Assembly (NCBI GenBank): GCA_964367905.1
Contig: CAYIZP010000023.1
Span: 1-46,259, forward strand
DNA from: CAUPWF01 sp964367905
Lineage (GTDB): Bacteria; Bacillota; Clostridia; Lachnospirales; Lachnospiraceae
Reading direction: 5' to 3'
DNA length: 46,259 nt
The notes below the pieces were generated by a model. That model ran no database searches and was not told where the DNA came from. It saw only the letters and a list, made by a program, of their open reading frames with translations. Of this stretch, positions 25,353-33,050 are shown piece after piece. Within the stretch, counting starts at the first letter, position 1. Every line of letters begins with the position of its first letter. The translations under genes and the position numbers were made by a program.

Positions 25353-26068
25353 AGCCCCTGTTCATACATTTCCCCAGCAGCCGCATGTCCTACATAGCGA
25401 TAGTGCCATGGCTCATAGGAGATGCCGGTAATGTCGGTTTTTCCTTCAGGATAGCGTAAGATGAAACCATAGTAATGTGCATTTGAGGCAAGCCATTGGT
25501 AGACTTCCTCATTTGTCGAATCGATGCCATCTCCATTGATGTCGACTGCAATTCCTAGTTCATGTTCACTGGTTGACGGTGGCGCAACCCAACTTTCGGT
25601 CTCAATGACAGCGTCTTCGGGGGACATTCCAAGTTCCTTGCATTCAGCGAGTTTCTCATCATACAGTTGTTGCTGCTTCTCGCGAGTTCGGAAGCCAGAA
25701 ATCACAGTTGGGTAAACTCCTTCGTTTCTCGCTGCGTCAAACATGTCCTGTAAATCAGGATAAATTCGTGCATGTACTTGCTTACCATTCGACAATGTAA
25801 TTAAATCTATTTCCGGTACAGATTCAATAGGATTCCATTTATTAATTAAAACAAGGTCCCAATCGATGTCCGATTCAGATGAGTTCGTGATTGATTTAGG
25901 AAAAAGAGCAAGTAGATCTTGGCTCCAATTTCGAATTAGTATGACAGCGGTAACTGCAAGTGCAAAGGTCGCAATTACAATACAAATCTGCGGTATCATG
26001 GAAACTACTCTTTTTCTCCCTCTTCTGCTACGCCTTCTATGTGTTTTGGAACGACTGTAATGATTCAT
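25331..26068 (-). CDS. VanY-like D-alanyl-D-alanine carboxypeptidase
   Basis: The 245-residue protein has a basic N-terminus, one membrane anchor (~26-45) and an extracellular peptidase M15B domain. Zinc ligands and catalytic motifs are present: SGFRTREKQQQLYDE, STSEHELGIAVDI (SxHxxGxAxD), and EPWHYRYVG. Such enzymes trim the terminal D-Ala of wall precursors. A GTG/ATG at 26083 is possible, but ATG 26068 has GGGGGG 8 nt upstream. It is divergent from the VanR/VanS-like genes and shares their repeat-containing control region. No vanHAX genes are present, so glycopeptide resistance is not implied. Confidence 0.9.
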   Translation of the reverse strand: MNHYSRSKTHRRRSRRGRKRVVSMIPQICIVIATFALAVTAVILIRNWSQDLLALFPKSITNSSESDIDWDLVLINKWNPIESVPEIDLITLSNGKQVHARIYPDLQDMFDAARNEGVYPTVISGFRTREKQQQLYDEKLAECKELGMSPEDAVIETESWVAPPSTSEHELGIAVDINGDGIDSTNEEVYQWLASNAHYYGFILRYPEGKTDITGISYEPWHYRYVGHAAAGEMYEQGLCLEEYL

Positions 26069-26101
26069 ATTCAAACCCCCCATTCATTTTTTCTTGAAAG
26101 T

Positions 26102-26107
26102 ATTGTA
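26102..26107 (-). promoter_or_regulatory. Probable -10 of the VanY-like gene
   Basis: TACAAT on the minus strand lies ~34 nt before the start codon and has no recognisable -35. This would fit activation from the phased repeats at 26140-26194. A 9-bp hairpin GAATAAGAA/TTCTTATTC (26112-26138) lies between. Confidence 0.45.
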
Positions 26108-26139
26108 TCAAGAATAAGAAGCAGTATTTTTCTTATTCA

Positions 26140-26194
26140 TCCACATCTTAGCGACATATTTCCCACAACTTTCTTACAATTTACCTACAAGTGT
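26140..26194. promoter_or_regulatory. Five 11-bp phased direct repeats, VanR-type binding region
   Basis: Consecutive 11-mers TCCACATCTTA, GCGACATATTT, CCCACAACTTT, CTTACAATTTA and CCTACAAGTGT each carry ACA at the same phase (26143, 26154, 26165, 26176, 26187). Three share CYYACAA fully. One helical-turn spacing is the hallmark of OmpR-family tandem binding. The array lies between vanY-like and vanR-like promoters. Confidence 0.7.
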
Positions 26195-26203
26195 TGATGT
26201 TGA

Positions 26204-26232
26204 TTGACCAAGGGGGAGTGGTATATTATGAT
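26204..26232 (+). promoter_or_regulatory. Promoter of the VanR-like gene
   Basis: TTGACC (26204-26209), a 17-nt spacer and TATGAT (26227-26232), directly after the last 11-bp repeat. Confidence 0.65.
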
Positions 26233-26273
26233 ATAAGGGTCAAAGGATATATAATCTTATTAGGGGGAAATCG

Positions 26274-26972
26274 GTGAATATGAATATTTTAGTAGTAGAT
26301 GATGAGGTTGAGATTGCGGATTTAATAGAGGTATATCTTATCAATGAAGGATATAAAGTTTATAAATTCTACAATGGAAGAGATGCTTTGGAGTGTGTCG
26401 AGTCAGAGATATTGGATTTTGCAATTTTGGATGTCATGTTGCCAGATATATCTGGTTTTCAGATCTGTAAGAAGATCCGGGAAAAACATTTCTTTCCAAT
26501 TATAATGTTGACGGCAAAGGTGGAAGACACAGATAAGATTACAGGACTTACCTTAGGAGCGGATGATTATATCACAAAGCCGTTTAATCCATTGGAAGTA
26601 GTGGCGCGTGTTAAGACACAACTACGAAGATATGTGAAATACAATACAGGAGCGAAACTAAATGAGCAACAAATAAATGAATTTGACGTCAGAGGGCTTG
26701 TTATAAATAAAGATACTCGTAAATGTTTTTTATACGATAAGGAAGTCGGTCTGACGCCGATTGAGTTCTCCATTCTCTGGTATTTGTGTAAAAATCAAGG
26801 GAAGGTTGTTCCATCCGAGGAATTGTTTGAACAGGTGTGGAAGGAGAAATATCTGGATAACAATAATACGGTTATGGCACATATAGGGAGATTGCGTGAG
26901 AAGCTGAACGAAACAGCGAAGAAACCTAAGTATATTAAGAATGTCTGGGGGGTGGGGTATATTGTTGAATAG
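26274..26972 (+). CDS. VanR-like OmpR-family response regulator
   Basis: The 232-residue protein has a receiver with DD9-10 region, phosphoacceptor Asp54 (AILDVMLPD), MLTAK and YITKPF. The winged-helix C-terminus has PIEFSILWYLCKN, NNNTVMAHIGRLREKL and NVWGVGYIVE. The VVDDEVEIADLIEVYL opening is typical of VanR. The GTG at 26274 is 7 nt from AGGGGG; ATG 26280 is the alternative. It overlaps the kinase frame and should bind the phased repeats upstream. Confidence 0.94.
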   Translation: MNMNILVVDDEVEIADLIEVYLINEGYKVYKFYNGRDALECVESEILDFAILDVMLPDISGFQICKKIREKHFFPIIMLTAKVEDTDKITGLTLGADDYITKPFNPLEVVARVKTQLRRYVKYNTGAKLNEQQINEFDVRGLVINKDTRKCFLYDKEVGLTPIEFSILWYLCKNQGKVVPSEELFEQVWKEKYLDNNNTVMAHIGRLREKLNETAKKPKYIKNVWGVGYIVE

Positions 26973-28083
26973 AAGAGAGGATTATAAGCAGTTGGGGAGA
27001 AATATTTTGATTCGAATTCTAGGAACAAGCCTAGTATTATTAGTAATATTCATACTTATCTTCGTGTTTTTACTAGACAATAACTTTGGGGATATGATGG
27101 TGGGATTTTGGACTGGAGTTGTCGGAATGGAGTATGATGATGCAATGAATCAATTTAATCGGATTTTTCGTGGCAATCAAGATTTGGTGTTGTTAGGTGT
27201 TGGATTTCTTATATTTTTAATTGTAATCATTATAAATATAAGAAGTTTTACACGATATTTCACCGAGATTAATAGTGGACTAGATGCTCTTGTCAATGAA
27301 AATGTTTCTTATATCTCGTTGTCGCCAGAGCTTGCTACGACACAGAACAAGATTAATACGATTATGCAGACATTAGAAGAAAGGAAATTACAGGCAAAGC
27401 AGGCCGAGCAGCGGAAGAATGATCTGGTAGTCTACTTAGCACATGATTTGAAGACACCTCTTACATCGGTAATCGGGTATCTAACATTGTTGCGAGATGA
27501 GAAAGAGATCACGGTAGAACTTCAAGATAAATATCTAGCGCTTTCTCTAGATAAGGCAGAGCATCTAGAAGACCTTATAAATGAATTCTTCGAAATTACT
27601 AGATTCAACCTTTCTGCAATAGCTTTAGAGTATAGTCGAGTGAATATTACGCGCTTGCTAGAGCAGATTATCTATGAGTTTAAGCCTATGTTAGATGATA
27701 GGAATCTGAGGTGTAACTTATTGGCAGAGCCAGAGATGATGGTGATGTGCGATGGGGATAAGATGCAGCGTGTATTCGATAACCTACTTAGAAATGCTGT
27801 GAATTATAGTTATGAAGATAGCGAAATATGTATTGAGGTAAGATTACAAGGCAGTAATAAAATTATTGAATTTACGAATGTAGGGAATACGATTCCAGAG
27901 GACAAGTTACAGAGAATCTTCGAGCAATTCTTTCGCATAGATCAAGCAAGGACATCGAAGCGTGGAGGAGCAGGTCTAGGGCTTGCAATTGCGAAGGAGA
28001 TTGTAGAGGCACACGAAGGAGAAATAAGGGCGAAGAGCGAGGGTGAAAAAACAATATTTACAGTAGTGTTACCAATTAACTAA
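26965..28083 (+). CDS. VanS-like sensor histidine kinase
   Basis: The ~372-residue protein has two TM helices (~18-40 and ~75-95) with a short outer loop, as in VanS. A HAMP-like linker follows, then phosphoacceptor motif LAHDLKTPLTSVIGYLTLL, N box NLLRNAVNYS, the VanS-style degenerate G1 NVGNTIP, and G2 GGAGLGLAIAKEIV. The open frame reaches ATG 26941 but has no RBS there. TTG at 26962/26965 follows GGTGGGG and gives a VanS-like N-terminus. It overlaps the regulator gene. Confidence 0.92.
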   Translation: MNRREDYKQLGRNILIRILGTSLVLLVIFILIFVFLLDNNFGDMMVGFWTGVVGMEYDDAMNQFNRIFRGNQDLVLLGVGFLIFLIVIIINIRSFTRYFTEINSGLDALVNENVSYISLSPELATTQNKINTIMQTLEERKLQAKQAEQRKNDLVVYLAHDLKTPLTSVIGYLTLLRDEKEITVELQDKYLALSLDKAEHLEDLINEFFEITRFNLSAIALEYSRVNITRLLEQIIYEFKPMLDDRNLRCNLLAEPEMMVMCDGDKMQRVFDNLLRNAVNYSYEDSEICIEVRLQGSNKIIEFTNVGNTIPEDKLQRIFEQFFRIDQARTSKRGGAGLGLAIAKEIVEAHEGEIRAKSEGEKTIFTVVLPIN

Positions 28084-28109
28084 TGAGGGAGTGCGACGCA
28101 CTCCCTCAT
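28083..28109. terminator. Terminator between convergent kinase and TauE genes
   Basis: ATGAGGGAGTGC pairs with GCACTCCCTCAT around GAC. It overlaps the kinase stop region and lies 5 nt from the TauE-family stop, so it can serve both. It shares the GGGAGTGC/GCACTCCC core with 22860-22892. Confidence 0.8.
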
Positions 28110-28113
28110 CTAT

Positions 28114-28887
28114 CTAGAAAAATCTTTCTGCAGTTATTAAAAGTACTCCAAGTGTTGTGAGTACGGTACCAGTTGCTCTGTTTAAAATCATTGGTTTAGC
28201 TTTGTTTGCAAATCTCGCTCCAAGTAGAGCGAAAGTTAGTGTCGATATCATACAAATGGAAAGAACGGTAATATCTGGTATGATTTGCTGGATTGAAAAA
28301 TGCGATACAGCTCCGAATAGTGCTGTAAATGTCATAATAAATACGCTTGTTCCAACAGCAGTTTTAAGTTCGTACCCTAAAACAGTAGTAAGTAGCAACA
28401 ACATCATTATACCACCACCAGCGCCGATAAATCCGCAGATAAAGCCAATTAATGAACCACATAATATTGGTATAATTGTTTTCAATACACCTTTAAATTC
28501 TCGTGGTTTTGTTGGTTTTGGTTCCTTGAATGATTTTGTGAAAAATTTTATTCCAATAATAAGTGAGGCATAAACAGTCATATTGCCCATGGTGCTTGTC
28601 GGAACTAAACTTGCTATAAATGCACCGATAAATGTAAAGGCGAGTACGCTGATAAATAAACTCTTACTGTTTTTTATATCAATATTTTTGTTTTTTCCAT
28701 AAGTATAAGCTGATACCGCGCTCGCTAGTACATCAGAAGCAAGTGCTATTCCGATAGCTTCATAAGGGTTCATTCCCAAAAATGTAATAAGCATAGGCGA
28801 TATTACAACAGCAGCACTCATTCCTGCAAACCCTGTGCCCAGTCCGGCTCCGATCCCTGCTAAAATACAAATTAATATTGTTTCCAC
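28114..28887 (-). CDS. TauE/SafE-family (sulfite exporter-type) membrane permease
   Basis: The ~257-residue protein has about eight hydrophobic helices and two internal repeats with family-typical motifs: GAGLGTGFAGMSAAVVISPM and GFICGFIGAGGGIMMLLLL. The family moves sulfonates, sulfite or related anions. The frame runs to 28947, but that ATG lies inside the promoter -10. A GTG at 28887 with GGAGG 10 nt upstream is the realistic start. It is divergent from a tetR gene and flanked by likely TetR operators. Confidence 0.85.
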   Translation of the reverse strand: METILICILAGIGAGLGTGFAGMSAAVVISPMLITFLGMNPYEAIGIALASDVLASAVSAYTYGKNKNIDIKNSKSLFISVLAFTFIGAFIASLVPTSTMGNMTVYASLIIGIKFFTKSFKEPKPTKPREFKGVLKTIIPILCGSLIGFICGFIGAGGGIMMLLLLTTVLGYELKTAVGTSVFIMTFTALFGAVSHFSIQQIIPDITVLSICMISTLTFALLGARFANKAKPMILNRATGTVLTTLGVLLITAERFF

Positions 28888-28924
28888 TATTCTATATCCT
28901 CCATTTTCTTTTAATATATGGCTG

Positions 28925-28976
28925 TTGACCAATCGTTCAATGAGCATACTATAACACTTGTTGAACGTGCGGTCAA
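28925..28976. promoter_or_regulatory. TauE-gene promoter flanked by two inverted TetR-type operators
   Basis: On the minus strand TTGACC (28971-28976), 17-nt spacer and TATAGT (28948-28953) form the promoter. Site 1 TTGACCAATCGTTCAA (28925-28940) and site 2 TTGAACGTGCGGTCAA (28961-28976) are inverted copies of each other (13 of 16). Site 2 covers the -35 and site 1 the start-site region. Binding at both would repress strongly. Confidence 0.7.
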
Positions 28977-29021
28977 TATGTGTTTTGTGAAGATTTAATG
29001 ACCTATGTAATTATAGCGGTG

Positions 29022-29069
29022 TTGACATATTTTATAATATCAGTTATCATCAATAATGAACAATCGTTC
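29022..29069 (+). promoter_or_regulatory. tetR-ABC operon promoter with operator at the start site
   Basis: TTGACA (29022-29027), a 17-nt spacer and TATCAT (29045-29050). GAACAATCGTTC, a palindrome sharing AATCGTTC with the TauE-side operator, lies at 29058-29069 near the transcription start. This fits autoregulation by the TetR protein. Confidence 0.65.
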
Positions 29070-29097
29070 TCGATTAAGAAAAAAAGAGGGTAAAAAC

Positions 29098-29694
29098 ATG
29101 GCACAAGTATTAAAAGATGAGCAAAGAATTAAGATCTTAGAATCGGCAAAAGGGGAATTTCTACAAAATGGTATTCCAAGTTCAACCATGAGGTCAATTG
29201 CTAAAAATGCGGGAACAACGGTAGGGAATCTATATAGATACTACAAAAACAAACAGGAAATAGTTGATGCGATTTTAATGCCTGTAATTACCAAGCTGAA
29301 TCATTTTGATGCATTTATCTTAAGTGATGTGGCAAGTATGGATAAAAGCAAGTTGGATGAGTATTTGACGAATTGGGTGGATAACTTAGTTGAAATACAA
29401 AGTGATTTTCCTATAGAAATGCATATCATTGTGAATGATGAACAGATTAATCGCGAGTATCACGACAAGCTTGTTTTGGTCATTACAGGGGTTGTATCAC
29501 ATGCATCGCATGATTTTATCAGAAATGAGCATGCAATTGATATGATGTCACGAATGATTGCACAGTCTATATTTGCAGGGATAAGAGAAGGAGTAAGCTT
29601 AAAATGTAATGAGACAATATGCAAAGAGGACTTTAGGAAAATATTAAAAAAATTTATGGAAAATTTCTTTTTGTTTTTAGAAAACATCAGGTAG
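29098..29694 (+). CDS. TetR-family transcriptional regulator
   Basis: The ~198-residue protein has a TetR N-terminal HTH (RIKILESAKGEFLQNGIPSS, TMRSIAKNAGTTVGNLYRYY, KNKQEIVDAI). A helical C-terminal ligand-binding domain without recognised specificity follows. ATG 29056 lies before the likely transcription start; ATG 29098 with GAGGG 7 nt upstream is preferred. It is the first gene of an operon with the ABC ATPase 8 nt downstream. It probably represses both that operon and the divergent TauE gene, releasing them on binding a compound the pump handles. Confidence 0.9.
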   Translation: MAQVLKDEQRIKILESAKGEFLQNGIPSSTMRSIAKNAGTTVGNLYRYYKNKQEIVDAILMPVITKLNHFDAFILSDVASMDKSKLDEYLTNWVDNLVEIQSDFPIEMHIIVNDEQINREYHDKLVLVITGVVSHASHDFIRNEHAIDMMSRMIAQSIFAGIREGVSLKCNETICKEDFRKILKKFMENFFLFLENIR

Positions 29695-29702
29695 GAGGAA
29701 AA

Positions 29703-30404
29703 ATGAGTTATATAAAATTTTCAGATGTGAAAAAGATATACCATGTAGGTGAAGTGGATATTAAAGCACTTGATGGAGTTGACTTCCAAATTAATAAGGG
29801 TGAATTTGTCATTATTGCAGGGGCATCGGGTGCGGGGAAAAGTACAATTCTAAATATTTTGGGAGGAATGGACCTTACAACTTCAGGTGAGATTTCTGTA
29901 GATGGCAAGGAGATTAGTGCAATCAATGAAAAAGAACTAACCGACTATAGAAGGTTTGATATCGGATTTGTTTTTCAATTTTATAATTTGGTTCAGAATT
30001 TAACTGCGCTTGAGAATGTAGAATTGGCAACACAGATTTCGAAGAATCCATTTGATGCAGACCAAATTATTTCACAAGTTGGATTAGGGGAGAGAAAAGA
30101 AAATTTTCCATCTCAACTTTCTGGCGGGGAGCAACAAAGGGTTGCCATTGCGCGTGCATTGGCTAAAAATCCGAAGTTGTTATTATGCGATGAACCAACG
30201 GGAGCACTAGACTATGAAACCTCAAAGCAGATTTTGAAACTACTTCAAGATACCTGTAGAACCTATGAGATGACAGTTGTATTAATTACGCATAATCTTG
30301 CACTTTGCCCAATTGGAGACAAGGTAATAAAAGTGAAGAATGGTAAAATTTCTTCCGTTACATTGAATGATTGTCCAAAACCGATTGAGGAGGTTGAGTG
30401 GTAG
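29703..30404 (+). CDS. ABC transporter ATP-binding protein, paralogue of 18605-19306
   Basis: The 233-residue protein has Walker A GASGAGKST, LSGGEQQRVAIARAL and LLLCDEPTGALD. It is very similar in sequence to the first cassette's ATPase from start to end (VKKIYHxGEVDIKAL; C-termini PIEE(I/V)EW). GGAGGAAAA precedes the ATG. Its stop abuts the permease ATG with no gap. Confidence 0.95.
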   Translation: MSYIKFSDVKKIYHVGEVDIKALDGVDFQINKGEFVIIAGASGAGKSTILNILGGMDLTTSGEISVDGKEISAINEKELTDYRRFDIGFVFQFYNLVQNLTALENVELATQISKNPFDADQIISQVGLGERKENFPSQLSGGEQQRVAIARALAKNPKLLLCDEPTGALDYETSKQILKLLQDTCRTYEMTVVLITHNLALCPIGDKVIKVKNGKISSVTLNDCPKPIEEVEW

Positions 30405-32873
30405 ATGAGAAATAAATTGATTCTTGATACACTTCGAACGATACAAAAATTCCTTGGAAAATACACCTTGTTGCTTCTAATTGTACTAATGGGAGTTTCC
30501 TTTTTTTCTGGGATGTTATCGATATCCTCTGCCATGGGACAAAGTGTAGATCGGTATGCAGACGAGTATGCATTATTTGACTATCAAATCTTCTCGAACT
30601 ATGGTTTTGATGAAGAAGATATGAATACACTGAAAGATATTGATGATAGTTTTATCGTCGAAGGTGGATATTTTTATGATGTTGAGGGGAGTTTTGGAGA
30701 CCATGATTATGTGTTTCGATTGGAATCATTTGATGAAGAGCATTCACTAAATAGGGTAGAACTGATTGAAGGAAGATATCCAATAGCACCAGATGAGGTG
30801 CTGGTAGAGGCGGCGAATGATCTATTCGAAGTGCCAAAAATCGGTGAGGTGGTTACCCTTGAAAGAGGGGGTTCGGAGTTGGATGAAATCCTCGAACATA
30901 CAGAATATACAGTGGTGGGGGTGGTGAATACTCCCAATTATATGAGTCTTGAAAAAGGGACATCGACTCTGAATAATTTGACACTGAATTCATTTCTTTA
31001 TGTTCCGGAAACGGCGTTTGCGACGGATGTGTATACGACAGTATATATCGGAAGTAAGGAAGCAAGAGAATTGGACTCATTTAGTGAGGCGTATACGGAA
31101 CAGGTGGAACAAGAGCAAAAGCTGATTGAAGAGGTTGCCGATACAGCGCAATCTGTGCGAGCAGAGAAACTTAAAGAAGAAATTCCCGAGGAATATTGGG
31201 AGGAGCTTGAAGAAGGACAATGGACGATTTTGACACGGGATATGCATTATCCAATGACAACATATAAGGATACGGTAAGTCAAATGCAAGTGATTGGACT
31301 TATCTTTCCGATCTTCTTCTTTCTCGTGGCAGCACTCGTATGTCTTACAACGATGAAGCGTATGGTGGATGAACAGAGAGGACAAATTGGAATTCTTCGT
31401 GCCCTTGGATACAGTCGATTACAGTGTGCTTCGAAGTTTCTGATCTATGCCCTAAGCGCAACCCTAATCGGAGGGATTGTTGGTGCAGTATTTGGTATCA
31501 TGATATTCCCACCGATTGTATATTGTACGTGGAGCATCATGTATAATATGCCACTGTTAAACTACGATACACCGTGGTTTAATATGGTGGTTGCAGTGGT
31601 TGTTTTCCTTGTTTTGATGGGACTTACAACCTATAGTGCAATTCGCGTTGAAACGGCACAGGTTACAAGCGTGTTGTTGCGTCCGAAAGCTCCTCCAGCA
31701 GGCAAAAAGGTGTTTTTAGAGAAGATACCTTTTATCTGGAAGAGACTTTCATTTACTGCGAAAATAACAGCACGAAACTTGATTAGATACAAACAGCGAT
31801 TTTTCATGTCTGTTTTTGGGATTGCGGGCTGTACATGCCTGCTTGTCAGTGGATTTGGAATGCAGGGGTCGATTGGTGGGATTGCCGAGATTCAATATGA
31901 AGAACTTACGAGATACGAAGCGGTGGTATCTACAATAGAAAGTACAGAGATATCGGAGGAATTGATTTCGGAAATTACTGCGATTGATGATGCACTCCAG
32001 ACGCAGACAATTGCAACTTATGCAGCAGAAATTAGTTACGAGGAAGAGGAAGTTGTTGCATACACACAGGTTTATGATGACGATGCTGCCCTGAAAATGA
32101 TGAATGTAGTGAGAGAAACCAGTGGGAGAGAAGGACTGATACTTACAGATGACTCGATACTGATTAGTGTAAAATTATCAGAGCTACTGAGCGTGGACGT
32201 GGGAGATGAAGTAGAGATAAGAAATGCAGATGATGAGAGGCAAGTAGCGAAAATCGGAGGAATATACGAGAAATATATTAATCATGAAATTATGATAAGT
32301 AGTGAGTATTACAAATCGTTATTTGGGGATACAATTGAAAAAAATTCCATCCTTATAGAAGGGGATCTAGATTCGGAAGTAGTGAGAGATGAAATCATGG
32401 AACTCGATGGTGTGAATGGAATTACATTCAATGAGAGTATTGTATCAAGCTTTGCGAATATTTCAACTAGCATGAATATTGTAGTCGCAGTCATCATCAT
32501 ATCCGCTGCTTCGCTAGCATTTGTTGTGCTTGGCAATTTGACCAGCATCAATATCAGTGAGAGAAAGCGAGAAATAGCAACACTTAAAGTATTGGGATTC
32601 AGACATCGGGAAACAAAAGAATATATCTTCAAGGAAAATATGGTCTTAACTGTATTCGGAGCCTTGCTAGGTGTTGTTCTAGGAATATGGGCTCACAACT
32701 TCATAATCACACAAGTTGAGATGGATTTTATCATGTTTGTTAGAAGTATTTCTTTATCGAGTATCATATACTCCGTACTCCTTACAACACTATTCTCTGT
32801 TGTTATAAATCGAGTGATGTTATCAAAACTTAAGAAAATAGATATGATTGAATCTCTTAAGAGTGTGGAATAA
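30405..32873 (+). CDS. FtsX-family ABC permease without coiled coil, paralogue of 19395-22856
   Basis: The 822-residue protein has TM1 (~17-38) and an extracellular domain to ~255. TM helices follow around FPIFFFLVAALVCLTTMKRM, then a second FtsX unit. Compared with the first cassette it aligns along its whole length but lacks ~337 residues of heptad repeats between VRAEKLKEEIPEEYWEELEE and QWTILTRDM. It begins directly after the ATPase stop, the tightest possible coupling. It probably exports a lipophilic or peptide compound sensed by the TetR regulator. Confidence 0.93.
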   Translation: MRNKLILDTLRTIQKFLGKYTLLLLIVLMGVSFFSGMLSISSAMGQSVDRYADEYALFDYQIFSNYGFDEEDMNTLKDIDDSFIVEGGYFYDVEGSFGDHDYVFRLESFDEEHSLNRVELIEGRYPIAPDEVLVEAANDLFEVPKIGEVVTLERGGSELDEILEHTEYTVVGVVNTPNYMSLEKGTSTLNNLTLNSFLYVPETAFATDVYTTVYIGSKEARELDSFSEAYTEQVEQEQKLIEEVADTAQSVRAEKLKEEIPEEYWEELEEGQWTILTRDMHYPMTTYKDTVSQMQVIGLIFPIFFFLVAALVCLTTMKRMVDEQRGQIGILRALGYSRLQCASKFLIYALSATLIGGIVGAVFGIMIFPPIVYCTWSIMYNMPLLNYDTPWFNMVVAVVVFLVLMGLTTYSAIRVETAQVTSVLLRPKAPPAGKKVFLEKIPFIWKRLSFTAKITARNLIRYKQRFFMSVFGIAGCTCLLVSGFGMQGSIGGIAEIQYEELTRYEAVVSTIESTEISEELISEITAIDDALQTQTIATYAAEISYEEEEVVAYTQVYDDDAALKMMNVVRETSGREGLILTDDSILISVKLSELLSVDVGDEVEIRNADDERQVAKIGGIYEKYINHEIMISSEYYKSLFGDTIEKNSILIEGDLDSEVVRDEIMELDGVNGITFNESIVSSFANISTSMNIVVAVIIISAASLAFVVLGNLTSINISERKREIATLKVLGFRHRETKEYIFKENMVLTVFGALLGVVLGIWAHNFIITQVEMDFIMFVRSISLSSIIYSVLLTTLFSVVINRVMLSKLKKIDMIESLKSVE

Positions 32874-32926
32874 AAGAGTTTAATGTAAAAACAAAAAGAC
32901 GCCCTGAAAAAATACAGATAAAATAA

Positions 32927-32955
32927 TTGATAAATAAGAAAAATAATGGCATAAT
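32927..32955 (+). promoter_or_regulatory. Promoter for the oxygenase-START gene
   Basis: TTGATA (32927-32932), a 17-nt spacer and CATAAT (32950-32955), ~95 nt upstream of the start codon. Confidence 0.5.
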
Positions 32956-33050
32956 GAAATCTTAAAGGGAAGTGTGCAACCAAACGCTCTGAAAAGAAAA
33001 TAGTGCCGCTGTACGCTGCGTTTTGTATATAGAAAAGGATGGTTATTAAT

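Noticed and set aside
25331..28083. Glycopeptide-resistance (van) operon
   Set aside because: VanR-, VanS- and VanY-like genes are present, but no vanH, vanA/B-type ligase or vanX, so only wall-editing control is supported.
28157..28573. 138-codon plus-strand frame opposite the TauE-type gene
   Set aside because: Antisense shadow of a hydrophobic protein; no start signals.
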